From assembly GCA_030141605.1 (NCBI GenBank), contig JAQGDQ010000260.1, positions 179,798 through 243,797 of the forward strand: a stretch of 64,000 nucleotides of DNA. Reading direction: 5' to 3'. The notes below the pieces were generated by a model. That model did not search any database and was not told where the DNA came from. It saw only the letters and a list, made by a program, of their open reading frames with translations. The position numbers and the translations under genes are program-made. Shown one piece after another: positions 1-11,800 of the stretch. Position 1 is the first letter of the stretch. The number at the start of each line of letters is the position of its first letter. This stretch comes from Tubiluchus corallicola. Taxonomy: Eukaryota; Priapulida; Priapulimorpha; Priapulimorphida; Tubiluchidae.

Positions 1-600
1 GAAAAATTTTCTAGACACATGGCAGCTGTCAGCGTATGCCGTACCGCAGTTAAATAAGGCTTGAGTGTAGCAGCCTAAAAGAAAATTTGAAAAACGGAAT
101 TTAAAACTTACTTACCACAAAGATTAAGTAATAAAAATGCTTAACAATTATAAGAATAATGCAAAACATTAAAATTATAAGCTAGCCCAGAATTAGTTAA
201 TTGGCTAGACACCAGCTAGTCACATTTTATTAAGAAAATGCTATTTTTTATTAATTCAGTAATAATGCACATCATTTAGTAGATTACTCTAGTCTGATAT
301 ATAACTATTTCGCAGACTTCAGGCACAAAAAAATAATAGGTTTCACAAATACCATGCTTCCTGCTTTATTTAGCTGCAATACCAACTGGAAATGGGATGG
401 GATCATGCGGCGCGCATGCTGCCATCTATCCTGAAATCAAACAAATATATTTTTAAATAATACTTTATGTTTAAGTGTATAAAAACAACTGATTTAATTA
501 CTAAAAAATTGTAAATCAAATTTACTTGGTCAATATGAGTTTACTATAGATACTCCAGTAAAATACAGATTTTTATTAATCTTTACTTGGGAAGTGGCCA
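1..600. other. Intergenic, no supported gene
   Basis: AT-rich sequence with stops in all frames. On the minus strand near 345-430 there is a pyrimidine-rich acceptor-like stretch followed by a short open segment and an AATAAA on that strand. This could be the last exon of an upstream gene, but it is too short to support. Confidence 0.5.
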
Positions 601-608
601 AAGATATG

Positions 609-616
609 TGACGTCA
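609..616. promoter_or_regulatory. CRE/ATF-like palindrome (TGACGTCA)
   Basis: A perfect 8-bp CRE palindrome lies 54 bp upstream of the TMBIM4 start codon, in an otherwise AT-rich stretch with no TATA box at a useful distance. The spacing suggests a core-promoter element bound by CREB/ATF/bZIP factors. The motif is seen; the function is inferred. Confidence 0.45.
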
Positions 617-669
617 CGAAGTTGTGCACATAGTATTTACGTTCAGGAACTTATGCATTAACAATAACT

Positions 670-3600
670 ATGGCGTCCACCGATGAAAAGTTTAATTTGC
701 ATTCCAAAAACATTGGTGATAAATCTAGTGTAGTGGACGATTTTATGTACGGCTCTAATGTAGCACAGTCACATGTCTATATACGATTAGGTAGATTACA
801 GGTTTCTTTTGAAATACTTGCAGAATTTCTTTTTGGAACTGTGAATTTACATATTCATGGCACAACTTAAGTAATACTTTCATAATAATTTTGGCTTCTT
901 AAAGCATGACTATCGTGAAGCCCTCAATCTCTCCTTAAAAAGGTTTAAATTCGGTGCACTAACCACTCTTTCTGGCAAACTATTCCATTTGTTTACTGCG
1001 CGGTGTGAAAAAATGAACTTTTAGTTTTACAATTAGTTCTTGCGTACAGTTTATACAAATTACAATTTCTTAGAATGACCCCCAGTGGACAGCAGAAGTG
1101 CAGCCTTAAATAGTGTATCACAACTAACACGGTTGTCTCCAATTTTGTACTTGAATACTTCATACAAGTCAGCTGTTTCTCTTCTCTGTTGGAGAGAACA
1201 AATCTCAGGACGCAAATCAGCTGCATGACATAATCGCAAGCACCTATCTTGAACTTTCTGCAATCTCTTGAAGTCAAATTGTAACGATTGTGACCATACT
1301 ACACTAGAATATTCTAATAATGGTTGCACATAAGCTTTGTAGAGAACACCTGCTTAGGATTCCGGTTAACAAAACATCTTTTAATCAATCCAGTTATCTG
1401 ATTTGCCTTCTTGCAAATGTTGGTGATATGTGCAGCAGGCTTCAGATCATTAGATATAATTACACCTAGGTCTTTATGTTCTGAAACGTGTGTTAACTCA
1501 CTGCCAAACAAATAATAATGTGATGAAACTTGAGCTTTAAGTTGCAACACTACACACTTATCTGCGTTAAACTGTAATAACCATTTATCAGACCAAGATT
1601 CCAGATGAAGTAAATCTTGTTGTAAATGTACTGAATCTTCTATTGTCAGAACTCGGCGATAGATTTTTGTGTCATCAGCAAACATAGTAATTTGAAGTAA
1701 CTGAATCTGGCAAATCATTGGCGAAGGATAGGAATAAAACGGGACCCAGTATAGACCCTTGCGGAACACCACTAGAAACAGAGCACCACATAGAAGATGT
1801 TCCATTGATCTAGTAGAATAAGTAGGGTATTTTCAAATATTTCAAACCTGTGGGAGGGCAGATCCAGGAATAGAACAGTACACAGATTGCAGGTAGCACT
1901 AAGCTACGTCTCTCTGGCTACTGCTAGTAAATAAAATAAAATGCTAGTAAAATATAAGGGAGAGTGGTTGAACAAAATATACCCAAATTAAGAACATTTA
2001 AACGATTTAAACTCATAATTTTGCACAGAGTATTATATGAATCTATCTATGACAAGAGCTCAGAAATTGTTGTCACAGTTTAGTTGTGGCATTTTACCAC
2101 TGCGCAAAGAAACTGACATGTTTCAGCAAATTGACTTGAGCCATAGAATTTGTACTTTTTGTAATATGAATGTAGTAGAATGTGAAAAACATTTTGTAAC
2201 AAAATATCCCCGTTATAATAATTATAGATTTGTATGTTAAATGTTTTATAAAAAAAGACTTTCCCAGTTTGAATAATCAGCGGAAATTAATTATTATAGT
2301 GACAGGCAATAAAATAATTAGAGAAGCATCAAAACTTATGGAAAAAAGTTATGGGAAAAGACAAAAAGAGTAATCATCATCTTCTTAAATTTTAAATAAT
2401 CGAATAGTATTCTTGGTATTAAATGTTGGTTAATTGAATGCTGTATACATCAAAAATTAATTAATGTTCACTAATGCTAATTACATAGTTTCACGCCAAC
2501 CAGTTTTCTTTGTGATAATAATGTATGTGTAGTTATTGTAATAGTGACTTGTAGGCCTAAGTGGCTGGATATCAAGTTCTTACTGATGTAAATGAAAATG
2601 CGTCACTAAATGAACTACCTCTATTACTATACTACGACTACTACTGTATTATGCAATCTGATACCTTCAACGAACATTTTGCATAGTGGTAAAGCAAGTC
2701 TGAATCTTGAGTACTCTAGTTATATCTATTTGTAGATACTAAAACTACTTATGCATGACCAATTTAAAAGAGTTATATAAGCACTAACATTTAATTTTAA
2801 GCAACCTAAGCTGCCCAGGCTAAACTTTATGAATATAATAATTAACACGGTTTACTAACTATGAACTTTAATGCATACACTTTTGTTTTGTACAGCTGTA
2901 TCTGTCAACTTCGTGCTGTACGTGTATAACGTAGGCAGGTATATTAAACTTTTAGGTTATAGAACAATACCATGTTTCAAATTTGAAAAAATACAAAGCT
3001 AGCTACCTTGGAAAAGACAGCACGCTTTTTATTAATTGTTAAAGAGTTCAGTTTTTCGTGAGATCTTCCACATGTTTGATCAATAGGCAACTTTTGCCTG
3101 TCCCTTTTGTCTAAATAAGAATAATCTAATCATGTATATACACACATTTACAGTATACTTGGTACATTTAACGACTTAAGTATTTCTGCACACGCATTTA
3201 CTGTGGTGTTTGTGAGTAAAGTTATGAAAGCTGTGGAGTAGCCAGCTAGTTAAACGGTAGATTGGCCATTGTGAGGTGGACTTCTGCTGGTTGGCTGACA
3301 TTTTTACGGTTTCTGTTAGAGTCTGAAACTTTACCGAAACTCATACAAAATACCTTTTGCTTTCCGAGCGTCTGTGCTATCCATTACATTACAAAAGCAC
3401 TCAGATTTTCAGACTGAGATATTTTCAATACAAGATTATGACAGCCCACACAATATCAAGATCTATGGTACGAGAATGTATAATAGACATAGTAGTTCAT
3501 GACATAATTAAAAGCAAAATCGGACTCAATGTTAAACTGTAAGCGAAAACTGAAAGGAAACATACTATTTTTTTAAAAATGACTTGCGTGAAAAATTAGT

Positions 3601-6600
3601 ACCACACAAACACAATTTCAAGTTTGCACCATTCTTCGCTGTTTCAAGCATTTCGCCATTCCCTAGTTAGATGGGCACTGAAATCATACAATTAATATTT
3701 TTGCAACTGTTTCAGGTTTCTTGAGGAAAGTTTATGGCATCCTGAGTGCACAGCTATTATGTACAACATTAGTGTCTGCAGCATTTCTTCTTACTCCTTC
3801 CATAAAAACTTTTGTGCAGGAAAAGTAAGTATACAATACATACAATAGTAAAAGTTATTAGCACTCATGATTAAATCTTCATTAAATACACCGGCGATGA
3901 CAATGTATGCTATGAGCAGCTTTTGTTTGTTGAACTTACATGAGTGCTATGAATAATCAAATTGGTTTAGTTGACAATCATAGGAAAATATACGTAGTAG
4001 ATTATTGACTGACAGTTATACATTATTCATACAAGTATATGTGGGTAGATTGTACATTGAAGTGGGTCCTTATCATAAACCAAATATAAAAAAATTGGCA
4101 CGTCATTGTGTTTGACTAGTTAATTAGCTGTATAAAAACATGATGGCAGTGCTTAAATTTTTTTGTTGAGATAGGCCGGGACATTAATGATAAGTTAATG
4201 ATAACAGTTAATGAGTGTACATGTTATTTTAATATACCAAGCTAAAGACGTTTATTGCAGGTGTAGCAACTATATCAGGCTGCTTTTTTCACCATTGCAG
4301 TTCTTAATGATTTTTGTCACTTTCCTATCTTTTACAGCAATTGGCTACTCATGGTGGCTTTCATCCTGTGCATCGGTCTTCTGATCGGTATGTTTGTAAA
4401 GAGAATGGAGACGCCAACAAACTACTATCTACTGGCAGCTTTTGTATGTACAGTATTAGTATATTTTCCTTTCTGTTAATTGAATATGAAGTGCAGTTAA
4501 TAAATGAACCAATTTCCAATGAAAACTTGCACTGTTTTTAAAAAAAAATTCACAGATTTTACAATAAACATTAAAACATTCACCATCAAGAGGTGCAGAT
4601 AAAGAATGGCAAAGACTGGCGTCAAGGTGGTTTTAAGATAAACGCAAGTCTCAAGAGACCTATCTTTGTCCAAACAGACTAAATTACATAAAAACTGTGT
4701 CTGTATTTACAGTGGTAGTTCTTTAAATTAATTTTTTAAGAGTTTGATTGAAAATTTTGAGGGAGATATGCCTCAGGAAAAAAAATCTTGCTGGCCTTGA
4801 GATCATCTCTGTGCCATTTTTTTTCCTCTCTTAGTTTTGATGTGAATTTTCAGTGTGTGTATTGATTTAGTATTGATCGAAGATTGCATACCAGTTGGTT
4901 TTTCTTACACATTGGCTTTCAAGCAGCTGACCTATTGCAAAATGAGAACTAAAATGTTTCATTGCTGCTTAAGCATTCTAGGAAAAAGTAGTTTTTGGTC
5001 TTAAATTTGAAAATCGTGGTTTTAAGATAGTTTTGGTCGTAAAATTGAAGGTGTTGAAATGTGATTTTGACCACAAATTGACTAATTCATGGTTTTGGCT
5101 TTAGCTTCTCTACCTTGGCTGTGAGCATAGCTCTAGAATAATCCATTCATCATTGTTTTTATTATGGATACAACTGTGAACATGGGTAATAATCTTCGTT
5201 TGAGCATCATAATGCCCTATTTGTTGGTTTTACTAATGTTTTTTTTAATTACAGACTCTGGTTGAATCATACACCATTGGAACAGTTGGTAAGTGCATTA
5301 GGCTTTAATGTATATTGATAAGTGAACTGATTAACTGAGTACTGATTAACGTGACTGATTGACTTCCCGGATGAGTGACTGCGTGGTGAATGGAGGGAAC
5401 AGACTGACTGATTGGTTTATTGTAACAACTTGATTTAACAAAGCTCACCTTCAAAGTCTTAAATGCTAACAATGATATGTTTGATAATAATTTCCATTAA
5501 CTAATACTGATTATTCTTTAGAAAATACTAGAGGAAGCTTAGTACTTAGCTAATAATATCCAGAAAATAATACTTAGAGTTTTGTAACGTGTTCCGTTAA
5601 GAGATTAGTTTACAGATAACAGATTTCTACAATTTGACTGTTTTTCTTTAGTTACATTCTATGACCAGAAGATTGTCTTGGAGGCATTTCTGTTGACGTT
5701 TGCGGTTGTTGCTGGTTTAACTTTTTACACACTGCAGAGCAAACGGGATCTGACTGGATTGGGGTCAGGGTATGCATTTCCTGTCTCAAGCATGAATTTT
5801 GGTTCCCTTTTTGTGGTTTAAATGCAACTTTGTTATCTCTAATTCTCTGTTACTCATTTCTAATTCGAATGCAGTTTAATCTGTGATGTAATGCTTAGCA
5901 CAGGCTTTTCCTTGATTGTCTTAGTTCAGAGGAAAAAATACTTTTCTGTTCAACATTGTTTTCCGGTAAACCCGATAATTTCATATATGTAAATGTAATA
6001 GTAACCTGCTCTAACCAAAATCATTGCTAATTTACAATAATTTAGAAATAAATAATTATAATGGCATTGTGCCAGCAAAGCAACTTGCACTACTAACTAC
6101 TCATGAAGGACTTTAGCCTAAACCAAAATGACTGAAAGTTTTTGTTTGCTCAAATTTTACCATTTTCATCTATAAATTTTGATTAAACGTTGTGAATGAA
6201 ATTTACTAATCTTATTGAGTCTGTAATCACGTGTAATACGCATTCAACAAAAATTTACTAAGATTTTTGAAATCTTAGTACCAAGAGAAATCAAAATTGA
6301 GCACAATTTTTTGTTGGGGCTGTTTTAAAATTAAAGAGATAGTATCAGTAATTGACGGGTAGCATAAAGAAACAAAAAGTTGGTGTTGTTTCCACAAGCA
6401 CAGTTTGTCAGGTGTGTGGTAATCTACTGATTGTGCATATGTAATCATAGGGCCACTCTCTGAGGTCTTTTAAGTTTACAGTGAGTTTTTCTTATTTTAG
6501 GTTGTTTACTGTTTTGTGGATTCTCATCCTGACTGGATTCATGCAGGTAAGAATATGCTTAGCAATATTGTGATTGTGATGGCCTGATTGTATTTGCATT

Positions 6601-8009
6601 TATCTTAAGTTTGCTAGAAGCACTATGACATTCTATCTTGGTACTATAACAATGTAAGTTCTGGATGTTTCGATCTTGCCAGCAGATCGATTGTAAATCT
6701 TGAATGTGCGAAATATGCGGGGGAGAGCACAAACTTTTTGGCTTAACCAAAAACACTAAGTTATTCATTGTGTGCATTTTATGAACTACCAGATAATTAA
6801 TTATATGCCGCATATTTCGGATGCAGCATATCTTTCCAGAATGGGATGTCTAGTATTTGGTTGTGTCGTTGTTATTGTTCTTGTGGACAGTCTGCTTTTG
6901 CAGTCATGCAAGAATGTGTTTTCTTGGCAATTACTAAACCATTTGCGACAAATTATATACTGGACTAACCGTCGCGGTCACTCAGAGGTTCATTTCAATC
7001 CAAACCATCTGGGAGAAATGGGGACAAAACTTCCAAAAATCGGCAATTTTGCAAACTGAGATCTGGAGAGTAGGACTGCTGTACAACAGTGAAAAGAAAG
7101 TTCAGCGGCGGATGTAGCAGGCATAGTTAGATTTTGCAGCAGGGGCATGCAACAATAAGAGTTTTCTCAAGCCAGCTCCCAAATTTTGTTCAAATTCGAA
7201 ATTTCAGGTAATTCACAGGTAGAAAGCTGCTGACATATAGCATTATGTAACTTTATTGGATTATACTCTGCTTGTACTTTATAACCATTATTACTGGGGG
7301 TCCTGAGCAGTAAGTAAATACTATGTAAAATGCTCGTACATTAATTAACATCAGTAGATGGGTCTGATAGTACAATGTATTAGCAATTTCACACAGTTTT
7401 GACTATGCATAAATGTTTTTGCAAAGTTCAACTAGACTGGTGTTGTTGTTGCCATCATCATCACCATCAGTGGCGGAGGTGGCGACAGCATAGAATGGGG
7501 GGGGGGGGGGGTGTGGGTGAAAATTTCCGGTGATTATGCATTTGACTCTGGTGACAGCATGGTGTGGTCATGCATATGATGCAGGCTACGTTAAACCACG
7601 TTGCATTCTGGGACGTTAAGGTCACCTGAACTTTTTTCTCCTGTTGTTAAACCAAATACTTGTCTTAAATTGGAAATTTATGATCTAATGTGTTTATTAG
7701 AGGTAAAAATAATGCTAATTACAGGTGGCGCCATAGTGGTTTTTCTGCTTAAAAGCTGAAAGTAGTTCTCTTACCCTATGCCATGTTTTCTATTTGCAGA
7801 TTTTTTTGCAAAGCGAATCATTGGAGTTAATTCTTGCTGCTGGTGGCGCCATCATTTTTTCTTTGTTCATTGTTTACGACACACATCTTCTCATGCATAA
7901 ACTCAGTGCGGAGGAATACATTGTGGCAGCGATCAACTTGTATCTGGATATTATCAATTTATTTTTGCATATATTGAGACTCTTAAATGCTGCAAACAGA
8001 CAAAATTAA
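670..8009 (+). CDS. TMBIM4: TMBIM4 / Lifeguard-4 (Bax inhibitor-1 family membrane protein)
   Basis: Seven exons join in frame: 670-790, 3716-3824, 4338-4443, 5255-5288, 5652-5769, 6501-6546 and 7800-8009, giving 247 aa (human TMBIM4 has 238). The family consists of seven-helix Golgi/ER membrane proteins that modulate Ca2+ leak and inhibit apoptosis. The N-terminus [20 protein letters not shown] matches the family start (DDFxYGSxVA), so the ATG at 670 is chosen. Middle exons encode hydrophobic helices with the conserved FYDQ and [16 protein letters not shown] segments. The last exon carries [20 protein letters not shown] and [16 protein letters not shown], including the two aspartates that form the BI-1 family pH-sensing pair. 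Every junction is GT-AG. Intron 1 (2.9 kb) holds LINE fragments and intron 6 holds a 15-G run at 7497-7511. The gene is convergent with the next one. TMBIM4 is preferred over other TMBIM members because of its N-terminus and short length. Confidence 0.95.
910..1810 (-). pseudogene. LINE reverse transcriptase fragment (3' part), frameshifted
   Basis: Minus-strand translation gives the second half of a non-LTR retrotransposon RT: a disrupted 'PQGS...GPVLF' region near 1740-1800, the catalytic FADD motif (FADDTKIYR) near 1675, a thumb segment ([15 protein letters not shown]), then [12 protein letters not shown] and a conserved tail WNSLPERVV ending at a stop at 910-912. Frame changes near 1700, 1325 and 1030 show that it is dead. 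It resembles Jockey/CR1-type elements. It sits antisense in intron 1 of TMBIM4, is 5'-truncated at about 1810, and lacks an endonuclease domain. Confidence 0.85.
2037..2240 (+). pseudogene. Retrotransposon C-terminal tail fragment (CCHC-like 'CxxC..EcEkHF' motif)
   Basis: A 67-codon segment reads [20 protein letters not shown], then [20 protein letters not shown], then PRYNNYR. This order (S-x-L-x-x-x-R/S-C-G-x-L-P-L-R-x-E-T, CxxC, E-x-E-x-H-F, C/Y-P-x-Y) is the standard C-terminus after the RT domain in many animal LINE ORF2-like proteins. It lies on the strand opposite to the RT fragment at 910-1810, so it comes from a separate insertion. No intact RT precedes it. Confidence 0.6.
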
Positions 8010-8132
8010 AAGACACTTTGACTTTTGTAAAAGAATTTTTCTGTTGTTGATGAATGTAAATATTATAATGCGTAAACTTTGTAATGGATGACTGAGATAA
8101 TATATAATAATGTATGCTGGAAATGTATTTCT

Positions 8133-8138
8133 AATAAA
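8133..8138 (+). terminator. AATAAA poly(A) signal of TMBIM4
   Basis: An AATAAA hexamer lies 124 bp after the TMBIM4 stop codon and is followed by T/GT-rich sequence, as expected for 3'-end formation. Confidence 0.7.
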
Positions 8139-8159
8139 CACGCTATGGGTTTTGCTCCT

Positions 8160-8839
8160 TTCAATTATTAATATTTGTGTGGTACTTTTTACAGTCTGAA
8201 TAGAGCGTGAAACATAATTAATAAAAATGGGAACGGAATATTTTGCACACTTGTTATTTTTCTTGATTAATGTTGTGAATCGTGATTTTAAATAGTCATT
8301 TATTCATTGGATAAATTTTAATTATACTCTTTCCAATAGCCCACTGCAACAATATTAATATCTTAATGTTGGCTGGAAAATCTCGCTTGAAAAAACTGTG
8401 CCGAAAATATATTCCACAAAGTCTTTTTTGTCAACAGTGATGAATTTACTGGGGATGTGGTTTACTCATTGTTATCGAAGTCAACAATTGCATGCCTAAT
8501 ATGTAATGATATATTATAATAATGCAATTAATGTGGAGGGCAGGCTTTCAAAATTTGAAGATCAAGTTAATTCTGTTTTTAATTTCTCCTAAGGGAACAT
8601 ACTTTTCCAAGCAGAAAGCAGGGAACCCATCCCAGTTCTATCCCACCCTTTGTTCGAACTGCTGAGTGGCTTGAATAGAATTCATATCAGTAAAAAATAA
8701 ATCTGTTGTAGCAAAGAAAAAATGAGTCAAGACAAAACTGAATTACAGCTGAAAATTGTTGATTTCTGTTTGCTGATTACAGGAGTAGCAAGATAAGGTT
8801 GGAAGTACACTAGTATGCTAATGCTGAATTACAGAGCTA
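8160..8839. other. Convergent intergenic region
   Basis: About 680 bp between two convergent stop codons. No open frame is supported. The minus-strand hexamers AATAAA at 8299-8304 and ATTAAA near 8578 are candidate 3'-end signals for the EF-hand gene; I cannot choose between them. Confidence 0.5.
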
Positions 8840-11800
8840 TCAAAGTTTTACGTGGGTGGCAGCTTCAACTCTTTCACTTTCCACCTGTGCTAGGTCATTT
8901 ATAGTCTTGCAGAAATCAATATAAGCGAAGCCATATCTTCCAGCAAGGCTAGCATCATACTTCATCATCAGAGCCTTGAATTCGTTGTCGTTAAGATAAC
9001 AGCCTGTTTGAGAGATGACATGTCGAAACTGTGAAGGTGTGACCACTCCGTTGTGCCATTTATCAAGTTCTTCAAACAATTCTAAGACATGCGTCCTATG
9101 AGTGCGTACCTAGAACAATCAAGAACTACTTGAGTGGTCAATCCGTCTGGCGAGTGCATACCTAGAATAATCAAGAACTACTTGAGTGGTCAATCCCTCT
9201 GGCGAGTGCGTACCTAGAATAATCAAGAACTACTTGAGTGGTCAATCCGTCTGGCGAGTGCATACCTAGAATAATCAAGAACTACTTGAGTGGTCAATCC
9301 GTCTGGCGAGTGCATACCTAGAATAATCAAGAACTACTTGAGTGGTCAATCCATCTGGCGAGCGCATACCTAGAATAATCAAGAACTACCTGAGTGGTCA
9401 ATCCGTCTGGCGAGTGCATACCTAGAATAATCAAGAACTACTTGAGTGGTCAATCCATCTGGCGAGCGCATACCTAGAATAATCAAGAACTACTTGAGTG
9501 GTCAATCCATCTGGCGAGTGCATACCTAGAATAATCAAGAACTACTTGAGTGGTCAATCCGTCTGGCGAGTGCATACCTAGAATAATCAAGAACTGCTTG
9601 AGTGGTCAATCCGTCTGGTGAGTGCATACCTAGAATAATCAAGAACTGCTTGAGTGGTCAATCCGTCTGGCGAGTGCATACCTAGAATAATCCAGAAGCT
9701 ATATAAGTGGCCAGCATACTTAATGACTTGCTGTGAGTGTGTACCTAAAACAAGTAAGAAGTTTGATGTGAATTAAGAGGTCCAACACAAATTTTGGCTG
9801 GTGACTCTGCACATAGTAACTTTGTAACCAGTTCTAGACGATTTCACCTGGTTGCAATTGGCAGTGGGTTGAGGACCATGACCCGCAGTTTGATCAAGGA
9901 TCACACTGGTCGCTCGAAAGAGATTGCGAGAAGGTGAATGCTAGTGCATTTAAGACAGGTATTGGCAGTAGTTCAAGATAATCCTTGGCAAAGCAGTAGG
10001 TTTAACATTGGAGCTACCTAAAATTCAGACAAAGCAGACTAGTTAACTTACCTGGAAATTAAACTAGAAATTTCCTACTTCCCAAATTTCTGCGTTTCAG
10101 CTTAGTTAATTTGACCTGTTAATTATATATATATATATATATACTTGTCTTATCAAGTATATATATATGTATGTATGTATATACTGATACAGGTATGTAT
10201 CAGAGAATGATGACGACAATGAATGATGATGATGAAGTTAACAGTTGCTTACCTTTTCAGCCAGCCGGTGTAAGCAAACATGCAGTATTGCATCTACCTC
10301 CTCGGGTAAGACAATTTTCGTAGGACTTGGAGGATGAAATTCCTCTACCTATAAGAATCACATTAAACAAGGTGGCAATTTACAGACTATGAGAGAGATT
10401 GAAACTTCTCATAAATTAAAAAAAAGAAAAAACTAAAAGAACAGTATAACAGAATGAGACATTCATCATGCGTATAAAGAGACCAATGCGGACAAAATTG
10501 TAGACTTATACCTGCAACCCTGGATATTGCTCCATCTCTTTACATCTGAATATCGACTCGATATCATCAACAAATTTTGCATAATCTACACAATCAGGGA
10601 ATCCAACTGACTGATAACTGAATAAAAATATACAGCAGCATTAAATCACCATGCAGTGTCTTCATCTAAATTTTAAAGAAATCGGATGTTTTCAACTAAA
10701 ATGCAATAGATACACTTACTATATTAATTAATCTTCATTAACTTCATAATAAAATAAACAAACAAAACTACTGCAATCATATCTTGGTTTGCTGGACAAA
10801 AGCAGGAAGACATTGATCCAAATGTGCCGATCGTCCATATTTATTGATGCTAAGCTAATACAGTAGGTGCCGTGTATTAGACTCACGGTAATGTAGAATC
10901 AATCCCCTAATTGTCTCGAAAACGCCTAGTATGGGCCGCTCCTATACAAAAGTATATAGAAACTATCGGCAATTGACTCAAATAATTCTGCTGAATTGAC
11001 TCTATATATAGAAACACACACGTGGTTATAATGATGTAAACAAAGTGACGGCCCGCCAACTAGCTGCGGCAAACTGAGTGTACTTACTACTTTTCAATAG
11101 CAATCATTTCTGGCAGTGAAAGCCTTACTGTACTCAGATTGAGAGCACGACGAAATGCCAGCTTCGGGATTCTTCCCGTACGCAGCTTATCGTAGTCACT
11201 CAAAAACTCTAGTATTCTAATCCTTTCCCGCCAAACCTAATAATAGCATCATAATTAACACCCTGCATCAACTAACTGAATTCTCACCGCATTTGCAAAT
11301 TGAGGAAAATAATACGTTTACACTTCAAATTGTAATTAGTAAGCATTAATTTACTTATGTCATAATGTTTTTTCAAGCCGAAATGTTCTTAGTAAAAAAC
11401 TTTTTAGATAATGTTAATTTGTTTTCGTCCCATTGTAAAAATATAAATTGTAGCCAACTACATGACAAAGTTAATCATAATCCATTAATATTAGAAAAAA
11501 GAGTCTAATCATAATCCATTAATATTAGAAAAAAGAGTCTAATCATAATCCATTAATATTAGAAAAAAGAGTCTTTGCATTTATCAAAAACCAAAAAAGA
11601 AACCAAGAAAAAGTTCTTATTAAAGAAACGCCAGGCACGTTCAAGCTGACAAAGTGACCTATTTGCTGACAAGACCACAATAACAGCAGCAGACGGTTCT
11701 ATGCACGAACATTATCATGGACAGGTGTGTTTGTTACCGAGATTGGATAAATTAACAGAAAGTTCAACACATGTATTAATCATACCTTACTCTTAATCTT

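Noticed and set aside
345-430. Possible minus-strand terminal exon with AATAAA
   Set aside because: Fewer than 20 codons, ambiguous acceptor and no upstream partner in the window.
6772-7059. 95-codon ORF in TMBIM4 intron 6
   Set aside because: Flanked by family exons that join correctly without it, with no motif.
9100-9733. CRISPR-like regular repeats
   Set aside because: Units are head-to-tail with no unique spacers, in an animal intron; it is a minisatellite.
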